Positions 8,876 through 17,763 of a stretch of DNA of 64,000 bases are shown here, piece by piece. Position numbers and translations under genes: made by a program. The DNA is from Phycisphaeraceae bacterium (GTDB lineage Bacteria; Planctomycetota; Phycisphaerae; Phycisphaerales; UBA1924). Location: assembly GCA_019636515.1 (NCBI GenBank), contig JAHBXI010000001.1, positions 682,001 through 746,000 of the forward strand, in the 5' to 3' direction. The notes under the pieces are model-generated. The model was not told the DNA's origin and did not search any database. It saw only the letters and a program-made list of their open reading frames with translations. Position 1 is the first letter of the stretch; every line of letters begins with the position of its first letter.

Positions 8876-9295
8876 CTACGGACGCCGCTCGGCCACCAGC
8901 CGCACGCTCGTCAAACCCGACTCCCGGCAGGCCGCCAGCACCGGAGCCAGCCGGGAGTAGGGCAGGTCTCGCCCCGCGCGGATCCTGACTTCCCGCCCCC
9001 CCGACGAACCCGCAACCCGCGCCCTCAGTTGCTCCGCCAGCGACGCGACACCCATCGCTACCCCATCCACGCTGACGCCCCCACCCTCCTCCTCCCCGAG
9101 GATGTCGAGGACAATCGCCGCGGAACGCGAGACTTCCTCCCCCGCGCCCGAACGGGGAAGGTCCGTCACGCGCGACGACACCGCCAGTTTCCCGACCAGC
9201 AGATAGAAAATGATCAGGCACATCACCACGTCGATCATCGGCGTGACGTTGACCTTGCCGGCCTCGTGCGATGGATGGAGCCTTCGTCGCCTCAT
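8876..9295 (-). CDS. ExbD/TolR-family protein (copy 2)
   Basis: A 139-aa ExbD/TolR protein. A short basic N terminus (MRRRRLHPSH) leads into KVNVTPMIDVVMCLIIFYLLV, the membrane helix with the conserved Asp, then a periplasmic part ending RLAPVLAACRESGLTSVRLV. ATG 9295 is chosen because it gives the normal short cytoplasmic N terminus; a longer frame would add 41 Arg/Gly-rich residues. It follows the large DUF115 gene by 34 bases and precedes copy 1 with essentially no gap, so the three genes look like one leftward operon. The two ExbD copies differ clearly, suggesting a heteromeric arrangement rather than recent duplication. Confidence 0.85.
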   Translation of the reverse strand: MRRRRLHPSHEAGKVNVTPMIDVVMCLIIFYLLVGKLAVSSRVTDLPRSGAGEEVSRSAAIVLDILGEEEGGGVSVDGVAMGVASLAEQLRARVAGSSGGREVRIRAGRDLPYSRLAPVLAACRESGLTSVRLVAERRP

Positions 9296-9329
9296 GGAAT
9301 CCCGATCACCCGCGGGGCACGCCATGCCC

Positions 9330-12300
9330 TCACACCGCCGCTGTTGCCTCACCCCGAGCCGCCCGGACCCACGCGGGCCACGGCAGCGGGGAGATCCGGG
9401 CACCCGCGACCGGCGCATCCAGCGGATCGATCACGCACCACCCGGCTTCCAGAAGCCAGCGATCGTAAAACGCCTCGACCTGCTCGTACACCTCGTCCCG
9501 GCGGGTGATCCGGGGGACCACCCAAAGGCCCGGCATCGCCGGACCGGCCCCTGGCGTACCGACGCTCGATGGCTGCCTCGCCCGCTCACGGGAGAGGCGT
9601 ATCAGCGCCCGGACGTGATGCTCGGCAAACCCAAGAGCATCGCGCCCGGTCAGCCGGGCGAACGTCTCCGCGCGTCCCGCCGCGAGGTCCACGCTCACCA
9701 CGCGCACGTGCGGAGACGACGCGATCGCCTCCAGCAGCGGGGCGGCGACCACCGGCTCGATCCCCAGGTCCAGACGAAGGTGCTGGACGACCAGCCCCTC
9801 TTCCGCGGAGCGACTCATCGCCCTCGCGACCGCCCCATCCGCCGCCTCGTCCGCCCCGCCGATGATCGTGACACCCGCGCCATCCTCCCCTCGTGCAATC
9901 TCCGGCGCGAACCGGGCCATCTCCGGCCCCCCGCGACGAAGATCCCAGACCAATTGCCGAACCGCCCTGGGCACGCCAGACAGCGCGGCCACGAGCGAGT
10001 TGGTCGGAGCGTCGGCGGATTCACCCACCGCGCCAAAGGCCCGGCGCAGCGCGGCGAGACCGTCTCGCGTGTCCGCGCACGCCCGCCTCCCCAGGTCGCG
10101 CCAGGCCGACGGCGGAACCACGCACGGCGTCCGGGCGATCGGGTCGGGCCGGGGCATGCCCGGCACATAGCCCAGCACGCCGCCGATGGTGGCAAAGGTC
10201 CGGGCCGTCTCCGCCCGCTCGGCAAGTTGCTCGACCAGTTCACGCGAAATCACGCAAGGGACAATCCCCGGGGCCGCCGAAGAGAACGTCATCGGGTTCT
10301 GGTCCGGGTTCTCCCGGTGCCGCCGGATCACCGCGTCGGTGAGCGGAGCATCCACCGCGGCCCACCCCGGACCGACCATGACCGCCGCGTCGAGGCCGTG
10401 CGCTTCCATGACGCGCCGCAGCGACTCGGGGCGGCACAACTCATCCCAGATCGTCAGGTTGCCCGGCCCGCCACGCCAGCATGTCTCGCTCCAGCGACGG
10501 GCCACCCACGCCCGACACCACCACTCCTCCCACGCCGGGTCGTGATCCGCCCACGCCACGCGCAGCCGCGAGAGCGCCGCCGCGCCCATCGAACGCACCA
10601 CCGCTTCCGCCGCGCCGGAGCGGTCATGCACCATCACGACGGCATCAATCGCATCGCACCGGGCGAGCCGGCGCAGCGTCACTTCCAGCGCGGTCATTCC
10701 CCCGGCCACCGGCTCGGAAAGCAATCCCTCCGCGCACGCAAACGCGGGGATCACCGCCGCGCATCGAGCACCGCCTCCCGCGGCGCCGGCCTCGGAGCCG
10801 GACCCCATCGACGCTTCGGTCGCCATCTCGCGGATCCCCGTCACACGAGGTCCCCCGCCAAGCATCGCCGTGGTCTCGTCGAGCATCGACCCCAACTGGT
10901 CCGACGCGTCGGCGATCCACGTCACGTTCGAGATGTCCCGCTCGATCTGGCGGCGCTGCCGGTCGGCCGGCGTCAGCGTCGCGTCCAGTTCGATCGCCCG
11001 GTCCGCCTGGAATCGCTTGAACCCGCCCGTCTGGTTCAGGTAGTTCACCAGGCCGAAAGCGGGCTGGAGTCCCGTCACTTCGTCGCGCAGCGCATGAACC
11101 TTGTCGATCAACGCTCCCACACGCTTCTGATCCGCCCCGGCCGTGATCATGTCGGCCAGCAGCGACCGCGTCCTTCGGCTGATCTCCCCCACGCGCCAGG
11201 CATCCCGGCGGACGGTGGCAAGACGCTCCCCCAGGCGGCGGCGAAGCACCCCGTCAATCGGGGCGCCCGGCGTCTCGGGAAGCCTCATCGGCTCTCCGGA
11301 CAGGGCCGGCGCGAGCGCCTCTCCGAGCGTCATCGGGGTTGTGAATTGCTTGGCCACGCCGCCCTCCGTGGCGTCGATGACCGAAAGCCCTCGCGAGGCG
11401 TCGGCCGCGAACTCCCGCTCGAACTGCACCAGGTACGCCAACATCTGCTCGTCGGTGTAGATCGGGCGCCCCAGTTGATCCACCGCCTGCCGGAGGATGT
11501 GCCGCGAACGCACCAGGCGCTGCCATTCGAGCATCTCGAGCGTGTTGAACTCGTTGAGTTCCCCCGCCCACACCTCATGGATCGCGGCCCCCGCGTGGTA
11601 ATACTGCCCGTCGGTAAAGCCAAGGTCCTGGCCGACCAGCACCACCGGATCGCACCCCAGATGCCTCGCCAGGTAATACGCCAGGTGCGCCACCGTCGCC
11701 CCCGCCGTGATCGACCCCATCGGCCTGGCAAGGCCCGGCCCGAGCAGTTCGTCGAGTACTCGGTCGCCCGCGCACCGGAACTTCCCGGGGAACGCCGACA
11801 GGACCGCGGGGTTCACCTTCGGCTCAACCACCAGCGTCACCCCCGACACGTCCGGCTCGGCCAGGCCCTCGTAGAAACGCCGGCTGATCTCGTGGTGGTC
11901 AAGCGCGGTGACGTAGTGCGGGACAATCCCACGCGCCAGCAATCGCTTGAGAACGGTCTGTGCCGCGATGATCACCACACGGTCCCGCACGCCGGGCCGG
12001 GCCAGCACATCGATGTTGCGATCAAGGCTCGGCCCCGCCGAGACGACCACCGCCGTCCGCCCCGACGCCGCCCCGCGCAGGTCCTCGATCCCCGGGGCGC
12101 ACGCGTACCGATCGATGTTCATCAGGAGATTGCGCAGCGTCGTCTCGACCTGCACCAGCGCGGTCACCACGTTGGTCTTGACCGCCCCCATCACCTCCGC
12201 CAGCGCGCGACCGAACCGCGCCCCGCGCTCCCCAAGCCGACTCGCGCTGGGAGGATGCTCGACGATCCGAACCCCCGCCGCCAGAAGGCCCTCGAGACCC

Positions 12301-12791
12301 GACGTCGCCCGCGCGATCGACGCCGAATCCTCCGACGTCACGACCACAAGGTTCGTCCCCGAGATCCACGACGAACAGTCGGATTGCTCGAACACCGTCC
12401 GAAGCAGCCGCTCGTCGGGCTCGAACACCAGCAACACCCCGGTCTTCTTGACCCGACGAGCCATCGCCGCCACGTGGTGACCGGCGCCCATCCCCACCAC
12501 CACCAGGCACGCCGCGGACTCCACCGGCGCCACGTCCGCCAGCGCGCGGGCCTCGCGCAGAGGCTCGTGCCGACTCGCCACCAGCGCCCCGTCCACACGC
12601 ATCGTCCAGCCGCCGTCGGGCGTGCGAACGACCTCGAAGCCGTCCAACGGCCTCGCCGACGCGATCCTCCCGGCGGCCTCGGGGGAAAGCCTCCCCACCG
12701 CCGCCAGGTTGGACCGAAGATTGGCGGCCGCCGATGCCCCACCCGGCGACGCCGTCTCCGATGTATCCACGATGGTGGTCGTCATGCTCAT
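9330..12791 (-). CDS. Large DUF115 (MAF/MptE-like) protein with C-terminal SPASM-like half
   Basis: An 1153-aa cytoplasmic protein in two halves. The N-terminal half is a DUF115/6-hydroxymethylpterin-pyrophosphokinase-like domain as in motility-associated glycosylation factors: VVVGMGAGHHVAA near residue 97, VVSAGPSLDRNI near 250, VVLVGQDLGFTDGQYYH near 370. The C-terminal half starts with a weak nucleotidyltransferase-like stretch (GGMTALEVTLRRLARCDAID). It ends with PRITRRDEVYEQVEAFYDRW, which resembles the tail of spirochaete/planctomycete SPASM-type proteins, but I see no CxxxCxxC radical-SAM cluster. Flagellin or envelope sugar attachment is the likely theme, by inference. ATG 12791 is used; ATG 12785 is equally possible. 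It is divergent from the gene at 12849. Confidence 0.8.
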   Translation of the reverse strand: MSMTTTIVDTSETASPGGASAAANLRSNLAAVGRLSPEAAGRIASARPLDGFEVVRTPDGGWTMRVDGALVASRHEPLREARALADVAPVESAACLVVVGMGAGHHVAAMARRVKKTGVLLVFEPDERLLRTVFEQSDCSSWISGTNLVVVTSEDSASIARATSGLEGLLAAGVRIVEHPPSASRLGERGARFGRALAEVMGAVKTNVVTALVQVETTLRNLLMNIDRYACAPGIEDLRGAASGRTAVVVSAGPSLDRNIDVLARPGVRDRVVIIAAQTVLKRLLARGIVPHYVTALDHHEISRRFYEGLAEPDVSGVTLVVEPKVNPAVLSAFPGKFRCAGDRVLDELLGPGLARPMGSITAGATVAHLAYYLARHLGCDPVVLVGQDLGFTDGQYYHAGAAIHEVWAGELNEFNTLEMLEWQRLVRSRHILRQAVDQLGRPIYTDEQMLAYLVQFEREFAADASRGLSVIDATEGGVAKQFTTPMTLGEALAPALSGEPMRLPETPGAPIDGVLRRRLGERLATVRRDAWRVGEISRRTRSLLADMITAGADQKRVGALIDKVHALRDEVTGLQPAFGLVNYLNQTGGFKRFQADRAIELDATLTPADRQRRQIERDISNVTWIADASDQLGSMLDETTAMLGGGPRVTGIREMATEASMGSGSEAGAAGGGARCAAVIPAFACAEGLLSEPVAGGMTALEVTLRRLARCDAIDAVVMVHDRSGAAEAVVRSMGAAALSRLRVAWADHDPAWEEWWCRAWVARRWSETCWRGGPGNLTIWDELCRPESLRRVMEAHGLDAAVMVGPGWAAVDAPLTDAVIRRHRENPDQNPMTFSSAAPGIVPCVISRELVEQLAERAETARTFATIGGVLGYVPGMPRPDPIARTPCVVPPSAWRDLGRRACADTRDGLAALRRAFGAVGESADAPTNSLVAALSGVPRAVRQLVWDLRRGGPEMARFAPEIARGEDGAGVTIIGGADEAADGAVARAMSRSAEEGLVVQHLRLDLGIEPVVAAPLLEAIASSPHVRVVSVDLAAGRAETFARLTGRDALGFAEHHVRALIRLSRERARQPSSVGTPGAGPAMPGLWVVPRITRRDEVYEQVEAFYDRWLLEAGWCVIDPLDAPVAGARISPLPWPAWVRAARGEATAAV

Positions 12792-12848
12792 CCGGCTGTT
12801 GAAATGGTCATCCTTGCCCGCGGGCATCGTACCTGCCAGACTGTACGG

Positions 12849-13493
12849 ATGAACGGCCCGCTCTCGGCGACGCTTGCACAGATCCCAACCCCCGTCTCGG
12901 TCCCCCCGCTCCCCTCGCCCCCGGCCATCGAGCGTTACCTCTTCGAGGACGCCTGGGCCATCGCCACGCCGCTGGCCGTCGCCGCCGCCGTCGCGATCTT
13001 CACGCTCCTGCGACGCCAGGAGGGCCACCGCGCGCTGGTCGTCGGCGGGGTGCTCGCCGCCATCGCCGCCGCCGTCGCGCTCACCGGCTGGTTCGTTCGC
13101 ACGCCGCGCGAGATGGTCCGTGAAAACACCCGATCCATGATCACCGCCGTGGCCGACGGAGACACAAACACCCTGACACGACTGATCGAGCCACAGGCAC
13201 GCCTGGTTGCCGCCGTCGCCGTGGCCGAGGCCGACGACCGCGAGGAAATCCTCTCTCGCGTGCGCTCGTACGAGGCCTATCGAGGCTCCACACGAGACCT
13301 TGCCATCCTCGAATTGCAGGCATCACAGGATGGACCAAACTCCGCCCGTACACAAGTGCTTCTGCGGGCCTGGACTTCCAACTTCCCGGTCTTTTCGTGG
13401 TGGAGGCTCGATTTTCGTCGCGGATCGGACGGGTCCTGGGCCTGCCGGCGGATCGAACTGCTCTGGATCAGCAGCGTGGGTTCCAGGCGATGA
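12849..13493 (+). CDS. Membrane protein, 214 aa, unknown function
   Basis: Two hydrophobic segments are present (about residues 40-55 and 66-82, the latter VVGGVLAAIAAAVALTGWF), followed by a soluble domain of about 130 residues starting at VRENTRSMITAVADGD. The soluble part, with its ADGDTNTLTRLIEP stretch and late Trp-rich strand, resembles small NTF2-like or lumazine-binding folds, but no family is firmly recognised. The N terminus is Pro-rich. ATG 12849 starts 58 bases from the divergent DUF115 gene, so the two promoters share a very short region. A longer open frame extends far upstream but is only the antisense shadow of the neighbour. Confidence 0.7.
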   Translation: MNGPLSATLAQIPTPVSVPPLPSPPAIERYLFEDAWAIATPLAVAAAVAIFTLLRRQEGHRALVVGGVLAAIAAAVALTGWFVRTPREMVRENTRSMITAVADGDTNTLTRLIEPQARLVAAVAVAEADDREEILSRVRSYEAYRGSTRDLAILELQASQDGPNSARTQVLLRAWTSNFPVFSWWRLDFRRGSDGSWACRRIELLWISSVGSRR

Positions 13494-13758
13494 TCGCCCC
13501 ACACGCCCGAGAAAACCGCCATCGTCCCCGGCCCGCACCGATGAGGAAACATCCCCGCGGGTCCTGAGAGCCTCGCGGAGTCTGACGGGTGAAGAACCTG
13601 CGAGCCACCGGCATCGTCCAAGAACCATGCCTGGCCGCGGCATCCGCGTGCGTTCGGGCACCCGTATCCGATACATGATCCGGACGGGGAGCCGGCGAAG
13701 GACGCTTGTTTCCCGGCCCGGGGGAGACCGCCCGCGAACGGGCACGAGGCAGCACGCG

Positions 13759-15900
13759 ATGACCCCTTACGCACCGTACATCCGAACGCGGCTCCTGGCG
13801 ACCGTGATGATCGGCGCGACGGCCCTGCTCCACGGGGCGGCCCGTGCCGGTGACCCGTTCGTACCCCCGCCCGAGAGCGGCCCCAAGATCATCGACCTCA
13901 AGAAGATCGGCTCCAAGTGGGAGATGCGCGACGCCCAGTCCGGCAAACTCATCATGCAGGAGCGCAACGCCGTCCCCCAGACCCAGGCCTTCGACTCACG
14001 CGTCCAGCGTGACATCGAGATGCGGCCCCAGCCCTCCGGCTACGACATGGTGGTGACCTTCACCAACCCCACCTCCGAACCGCTCCCCGCGGGCGCCCTC
14101 TACGCCGGCATGTTCACCCTCGGGCCGTCGGTCACGTACTTCGACTTCCGCTACGGCAGCCAGCCCGTCCCCGCCAACTTCTCCACGTACGTGGGGCAGC
14201 ACTACAACTACCCCGATTCGCAGTACTCACCCGTCTGGGTCTTCATGAACGGCGAGTACGCCGTCGGCGTCTCGCTTCTCTATTCCATGATGGACTACCG
14301 CCACGACGCCCGCATGGGCCTGATGAACCCCTCGGGCAGCAACGACGGCGAGGGAGGCAAAGGCTGGGGTGTCGCCGCCCGCCTCTCCAACAGGTCCACC
14401 GACCCGGCCAATCAGCGGCTCCCCTTCGAGTGCATCATCCCTCCGGGAGAACGCCGCAGTTATGTCCTTGCCGTGCGAGTGACCAATAACCCGTCCGAGT
14501 GGCCGCGCACCTTGCTCCCTTACCGCAAGCACTTCCGCTCGCAGTTCGGCGGCGTGACCTACCGGCGAGAGGGGCTTTCCCTCCAGCCGGTCGTCATCGC
14601 CGAGGGGAGTTACCTCGAGCCGGCCAACCCGCTGGGCTTTACGTGGATCGCCTCACGGCGCCCCGATATCTTCGGATGGAGGCCGTGGTCCGACGCCCTC
14701 AAGCAGTCCTCACGCCAGCAGATCCAGATGCTCTGGGCTCCCTCGGGGCTCTACTACGAGCGGGCCGAAGAGAATTTCCCGTTCCAGATGACCTCCCACT
14801 GGCTCTCCACGCCCAAACTCGCCACCGCCGTCGATCCCGTCAACGGACTCAAGGCGGCGGCGGACGCGGGCGTGCGGCTGGGACTGTGGTGGGGACGATC
14901 CGTTGAACTCGCCGACAAGTGGGAGCCCGACGAGATCGTCTACTTCAATCCCGCCAACACCGCCCACCGCCAGGCCGCGTTCGACGAGATGGACCTGGCC
15001 GTGCAGGCGGGCGTCACCTGGGTCGGTCTTGATACCTTCAGCCCGGGCCGAGTTCAGGTCGCGGACCTCTACGACTGGCTCATCGACCTGCGCACCCGCT
15101 ATCCGGGCGTCCGGTTCATCGTCGAGCCCAACGCCTGCGACCTGCTCCACTCGGTCGCCGGGTCGTTCATCTCCGGATGGAAGGACGACAAGCACCCGGG
15201 CACCATCGACGGGCTTTACCGCGTCAACGCCCCGCACACCCTGGCCGACTTCATCCTGCCCGGGCACGAGACCTTCCTGGCCTTCCGTTACAACGGCTAC
15301 CGGCAGTACTTCAACATCAACCCGACCCCGCAGATCATCGAGGAGGACATGCGCCGCTTCGCGCAGTTGGGCTATACCCCCGCCATCTTCGAGGACAAGA
15401 ACGACATCGCGCCCGTCACCGTCGCCAGGACCTGGGAAACCTCCGTGCCGCATGACCTTCGACTCAGCCCGGCGGTCCATCCGCTGCGCGGAAGGTCCGC
15501 CGTCGCGCTCGGAGGGGCCTTCCGCCCGACGGAGCGTGACTCCTCGGCCTTCACCGGCCGCGGCGGAGGTGGCCACGATTCCGGGTCGTCTTCGTCCTTC
15601 GCCGGCGTCGGAACCGTGATGCGGTCGCTCGCCGGACGCCAGGGCCTCGCGAACGACGTCGAAAACCAGGATCAGCCCGGGCTGGCTCTCTCCACGGTCA
15701 ACACCATCGTCAACTCGACGCGGGCCTCCCCGGCGACTCAGGCCCTGAACCGAGCCGGGTCGTTCGGCGCGCTCCCCTCGGCCAACTCGCCAAAGAGCAA
15801 GGGATCCAAGCCAAAGTCCTCGACCCCCATCCGGGTCGTCACTTCCAAGACCACCGCCCCGACCAAGACCGCCGCCGCGGCCGACAACGGCCCCGAGTAG
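13759..15900 (+). CDS. Exported protein with TIM-barrel glycosidase-like core
   Basis: A 713-aa secreted protein. Residues 1-31 form a signal peptide ending ARAG. A beta-rich N-terminal domain (MVVTFTNPTSEPLPAG, YDFRYGSQPV-like strands) precedes a region with alternating strand/helix character: WAPSGLYYERAEE, GVRLGLWWGRSVELADKW, VTWVGLDTFSPGRVQ, RFIVEPNACDLL. WVGLDTF looks like the nucleophile strand of clan-D alpha-glycosidases, but no exact family was recognised, so glycoside hydrolase activity is an inference. The last 130 residues are low-complexity Ser/Gly/Pro/Lys. ATG 13759 is the first codon before the signal peptide. The 265 bases upstream hold no gene. Confidence 0.7.
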   Translation: MTPYAPYIRTRLLATVMIGATALLHGAARAGDPFVPPPESGPKIIDLKKIGSKWEMRDAQSGKLIMQERNAVPQTQAFDSRVQRDIEMRPQPSGYDMVVTFTNPTSEPLPAGALYAGMFTLGPSVTYFDFRYGSQPVPANFSTYVGQHYNYPDSQYSPVWVFMNGEYAVGVSLLYSMMDYRHDARMGLMNPSGSNDGEGGKGWGVAARLSNRSTDPANQRLPFECIIPPGERRSYVLAVRVTNNPSEWPRTLLPYRKHFRSQFGGVTYRREGLSLQPVVIAEGSYLEPANPLGFTWIASRRPDIFGWRPWSDALKQSSRQQIQMLWAPSGLYYERAEENFPFQMTSHWLSTPKLATAVDPVNGLKAAADAGVRLGLWWGRSVELADKWEPDEIVYFNPANTAHRQAAFDEMDLAVQAGVTWVGLDTFSPGRVQVADLYDWLIDLRTRYPGVRFIVEPNACDLLHSVAGSFISGWKDDKHPGTIDGLYRVNAPHTLADFILPGHETFLAFRYNGYRQYFNINPTPQIIEEDMRRFAQLGYTPAIFEDKNDIAPVTVARTWETSVPHDLRLSPAVHPLRGRSAVALGGAFRPTERDSSAFTGRGGGGHDSGSSSSFAGVGTVMRSLAGRQGLANDVENQDQPGLALSTVNTIVNSTRASPATQALNRAGSFGALPSANSPKSKGSKPKSSTPIRVVTSKTTAPTKTAAAADNGPE

Positions 15901-15975
15901 AACCGGCGCACTCGCACCCAACCAGGCAAACTCCATCAGGTTGCCTCGCGAAAAGGATCCTGTTAGGATCCTGTC

Positions 15976-16635
15976 GTGCCGCGCTCACCTCAGCATTACG
16001 AGGCCGCTTTCGAGCGGTACGTCCGCTCGCGCCGCATCCCGTACGTCTCGGTCGACGAGGCACGCAAGGCCCTGCTTCCGCAGGATCACGTCCTGCGGTA
16101 CGAGTGCTCCCCCGCCGCCCCGGGGTCGTCGCCCGCCTCGCACACACTCAAGTCCTTTGACTACGTGCTCTACGGCCCGGGTGGAAACCTCTTGATCGAG
16201 GTCAAGGGACGACGCGTCGCCCCGCCCGCAAAGCACCGATCCGGCGAGTCGCACGCCCGCGATCCGCTCTCCCGCAGGCCTCGACGCGCCACCCTGCAGT
16301 CCTGGGTCGGGCTCGATGACGTGGAATCGCTCAAGGTCTGGCAGCGGCTGTTCGGGCCGCAGTTCAAGGCGGCCTTCGTCTTTCTCTACCAGTGCGACGA
16401 GCAACCGCCGGACGGTCTATTCCAGGAGATCTTCGACCACGAAGGTTCCTGGTACGCCGTCCGAGCCGCCATGCTCGACGACTACGCCGCCGTGATGAAG
16501 ACGCGAAGCCCACGCTGGCGAACCGTCCATGTCCGGACCAGCGACTTCGAGCGGATCAGCCAGCCCCTCGCCCCCGCTCTCGAACACATGCCCGGTGCCC
16601 CCGACGGCCGCGAGCCGGTCTTCACCCCGTATTGA
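15976..16635 (+). CDS. HYExAFE family protein
   Basis: A 219-aa protein starting with the family's name motif QHYEAAFERYV at residues 6-16. It also has SFDYVLYGPGGNLLIEVKGRR near residue 60, whose D...ExK spacing is that of a PD-(D/E)XK nuclease core. The family is known mainly from planctomycetes and has no experimental function. The GTG start at 15976 leaves the motif in its usual N-terminal place. It lies 75 bases after the exported TIM-barrel-like protein and could belong to the same transcript. No methylase or helicase partner is nearby. Confidence 0.85.
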   Translation: MPRSPQHYEAAFERYVRSRRIPYVSVDEARKALLPQDHVLRYECSPAAPGSSPASHTLKSFDYVLYGPGGNLLIEVKGRRVAPPAKHRSGESHARDPLSRRPRRATLQSWVGLDDVESLKVWQRLFGPQFKAAFVFLYQCDEQPPDGLFQEIFDHEGSWYAVRAAMLDDYAAVMKTRSPRWRTVHVRTSDFERISQPLAPALEHMPGAPDGREPVFTPY

Positions 16636-16710
16636 CCAGGCCCGCACGCACCGGGCATTTCCGCCCCCGTTCACTCAACCGGTTCGCCATCCGCGGGCTA
16701 CGATCGGTCC

Positions 16711-16947
16711 ATGCCCGCCAAACGATTCTCGCCCGTGGTCCTCGTCGCGATGGTGTTCACGGCGGTGTGCATGGCCGTCACCTTCCCGGCCCAGGCACAG
16801 CAGCCCCAGCAGAACATCGTCCGGATGCCCTCCCCGTCGAAGGAAGAAAGTCCCGCCATCGTCATGCAATACTTCGCGTTGATCGTCATCGCGGCGGCGG
16901 CGATCGGCGCCAACCTGATCCCCAGCAAGCGTGGCCACCAGGACTAA
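16711..16947 (+). CDS. Small membrane protein, 78 aa
   Basis: The protein has a signal peptide-like N terminus (VVLVAMVFTAVCMAVTF, cleavage likely after AQA), a Gln/Pro/Ser-rich spacer, a second hydrophobic segment (YFALIVIAAAAIGANLIP) and a short basic tail. It is too small for a family assignment. It heads a run of three short exported or membrane proteins on the plus strand (16.7-17.7 kb) that precede the PSP1-domain gene with short gaps, suggesting one transcript. Confidence 0.7.
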   Translation: MPAKRFSPVVLVAMVFTAVCMAVTFPAQAQQPQQNIVRMPSPSKEESPAIVMQYFALIVIAAAAIGANLIPSKRGHQD

Positions 16948-16969
16948 GACCACGCGACCGAGGCTCGCC

Positions 16970-17353
16970 ATGACCAGTGGAGCGGATACGACCACGGATT
17001 CATCCGCCGAACCGAGCGGTTCGCCCCGTTCACCGGCAGGGTTGATCGCCGTCAACGCCCTTCTTGTGGTCGTGCTCGCCCTGGTGACGCTCGCCGGGCC
17101 GACGCCCGCCTCCGCCGAATCCGGCGGCACCGAAGCAGCCTCCCAGCCATCGGCTCGCCCCCCGGCCAGGGCCAGGGGAGAATACACGGTCATCTCCCCC
17201 AAGTCTTCCGATGGTAACACCGGCGTCCTGGTCGTCATCGACTCGGTCAACGAGGAGATGGCGGTGCTCGACTGGGACAAGACCCGCCGGACACTCGTCG
17301 TCACCGGCTTCAGAGACCTCACCGCCGATTCGACCGAGGTGATCGGTCGCTGA
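16970..17353 (+). CDS. Small membrane-anchored or exported protein, 127 aa
   Basis: An N-terminal Thr/Ser-rich stretch is followed by one hydrophobic segment (LIAVNALLVVVLALVTLA), a Pro/Ala/Ser-rich linker and a beta-rich C-terminal domain, GVLVVIDSVNEEMAVLDWD then LVVTGFRDL. ATG 16970, with GACCGAGG just upstream, is preferred over an ATG 13 codons earlier that would overlap the previous gene. The C-terminal domain resembles that of the next gene (AVYRLDPGNQ). Both could be small envelope sensors or structural proteins; no function is known to me. Confidence 0.7.
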   Translation: MTSGADTTTDSSAEPSGSPRSPAGLIAVNALLVVVLALVTLAGPTPASAESGGTEAASQPSARPPARARGEYTVISPKSSDGNTGVLVVIDSVNEEMAVLDWDKTRRTLVVTGFRDLTADSTEVIGR

Positions 17354-17369
17354 AACGAAGGATCCCGCC

Positions 17370-17732
17370 GTGCGCTGCGATTCTCAACGCCACCCACGCT
17401 TTGCCGACACCGCCCGGGCGGTCACCGGCCTGCTGTGGGCGTCGGCCGCGGCCCTCGTGCTTCTTATCGTGGTCCAGTCCTCGGCCTGGGTCTGGGCCCA
17501 GCCCTTTGGCGCGGGCAAGGCCGGGGCTTCGAGCATGGTGAGTTCTTCAGGCCAGGTCGTCTGCCTCACGGCCGAGATCGGCAAGGAAGACCTGATCGTC
17601 TTCCTCAACAACCGAGCCGAGTCCCTGGCCGTCTACCGCCTCGACCCCGGCAACCAGCCCCAGTTGTACCAGCAATTCAGTCTCCCCCGCCTGTTCGTCG
17701 AAGCCCGTGCCAGAGGCCCGGGACGAAGATAG
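17370..17732 (+). CDS. Small exported protein, 120 aa
   Basis: The GTG start at 17370 follows the preceding gene by 16 bases. A basic N terminus (CDSQRHPRF) precedes a hydrophobic segment (LLWASAAALVLLIVVQSSAW) ending AWVWAQ, which reads as a signal peptide. The mature part is about 75 residues with a beta-type motif (FLNNRAESLAVYRLDPGNQ) similar to the end of the preceding protein. The C terminus is Arg/Gly-rich and may overlap the translation start region of the PSP1 gene. Function unknown. Confidence 0.65.
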   Translation: MRCDSQRHPRFADTARAVTGLLWASAAALVLLIVVQSSAWVWAQPFGAGKAGASSMVSSSGQVVCLTAEIGKEDLIVFLNNRAESLAVYRLDPGNQPQLYQQFSLPRLFVEARARGPGRR

Positions 17733-17763
17733 CGGCGGCGTGACCGCATTGCTGGAGCCTTCC

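Noticed and set aside
9210..13493. A 1427-residue open frame on the plus strand
   Set aside because: It is antisense to the DUF115 gene until 12849. Only the part from ATG 12849 has plausible composition; the rest is Arg/Pro/His-rich antisense noise from high GC.
13494..13758. GC-rich leader before the exported protein considered as a riboswitch
   Set aside because: No conserved riboswitch core was recognised and no matching regulated pathway gene follows. Only ordinary short inverted repeats are seen.
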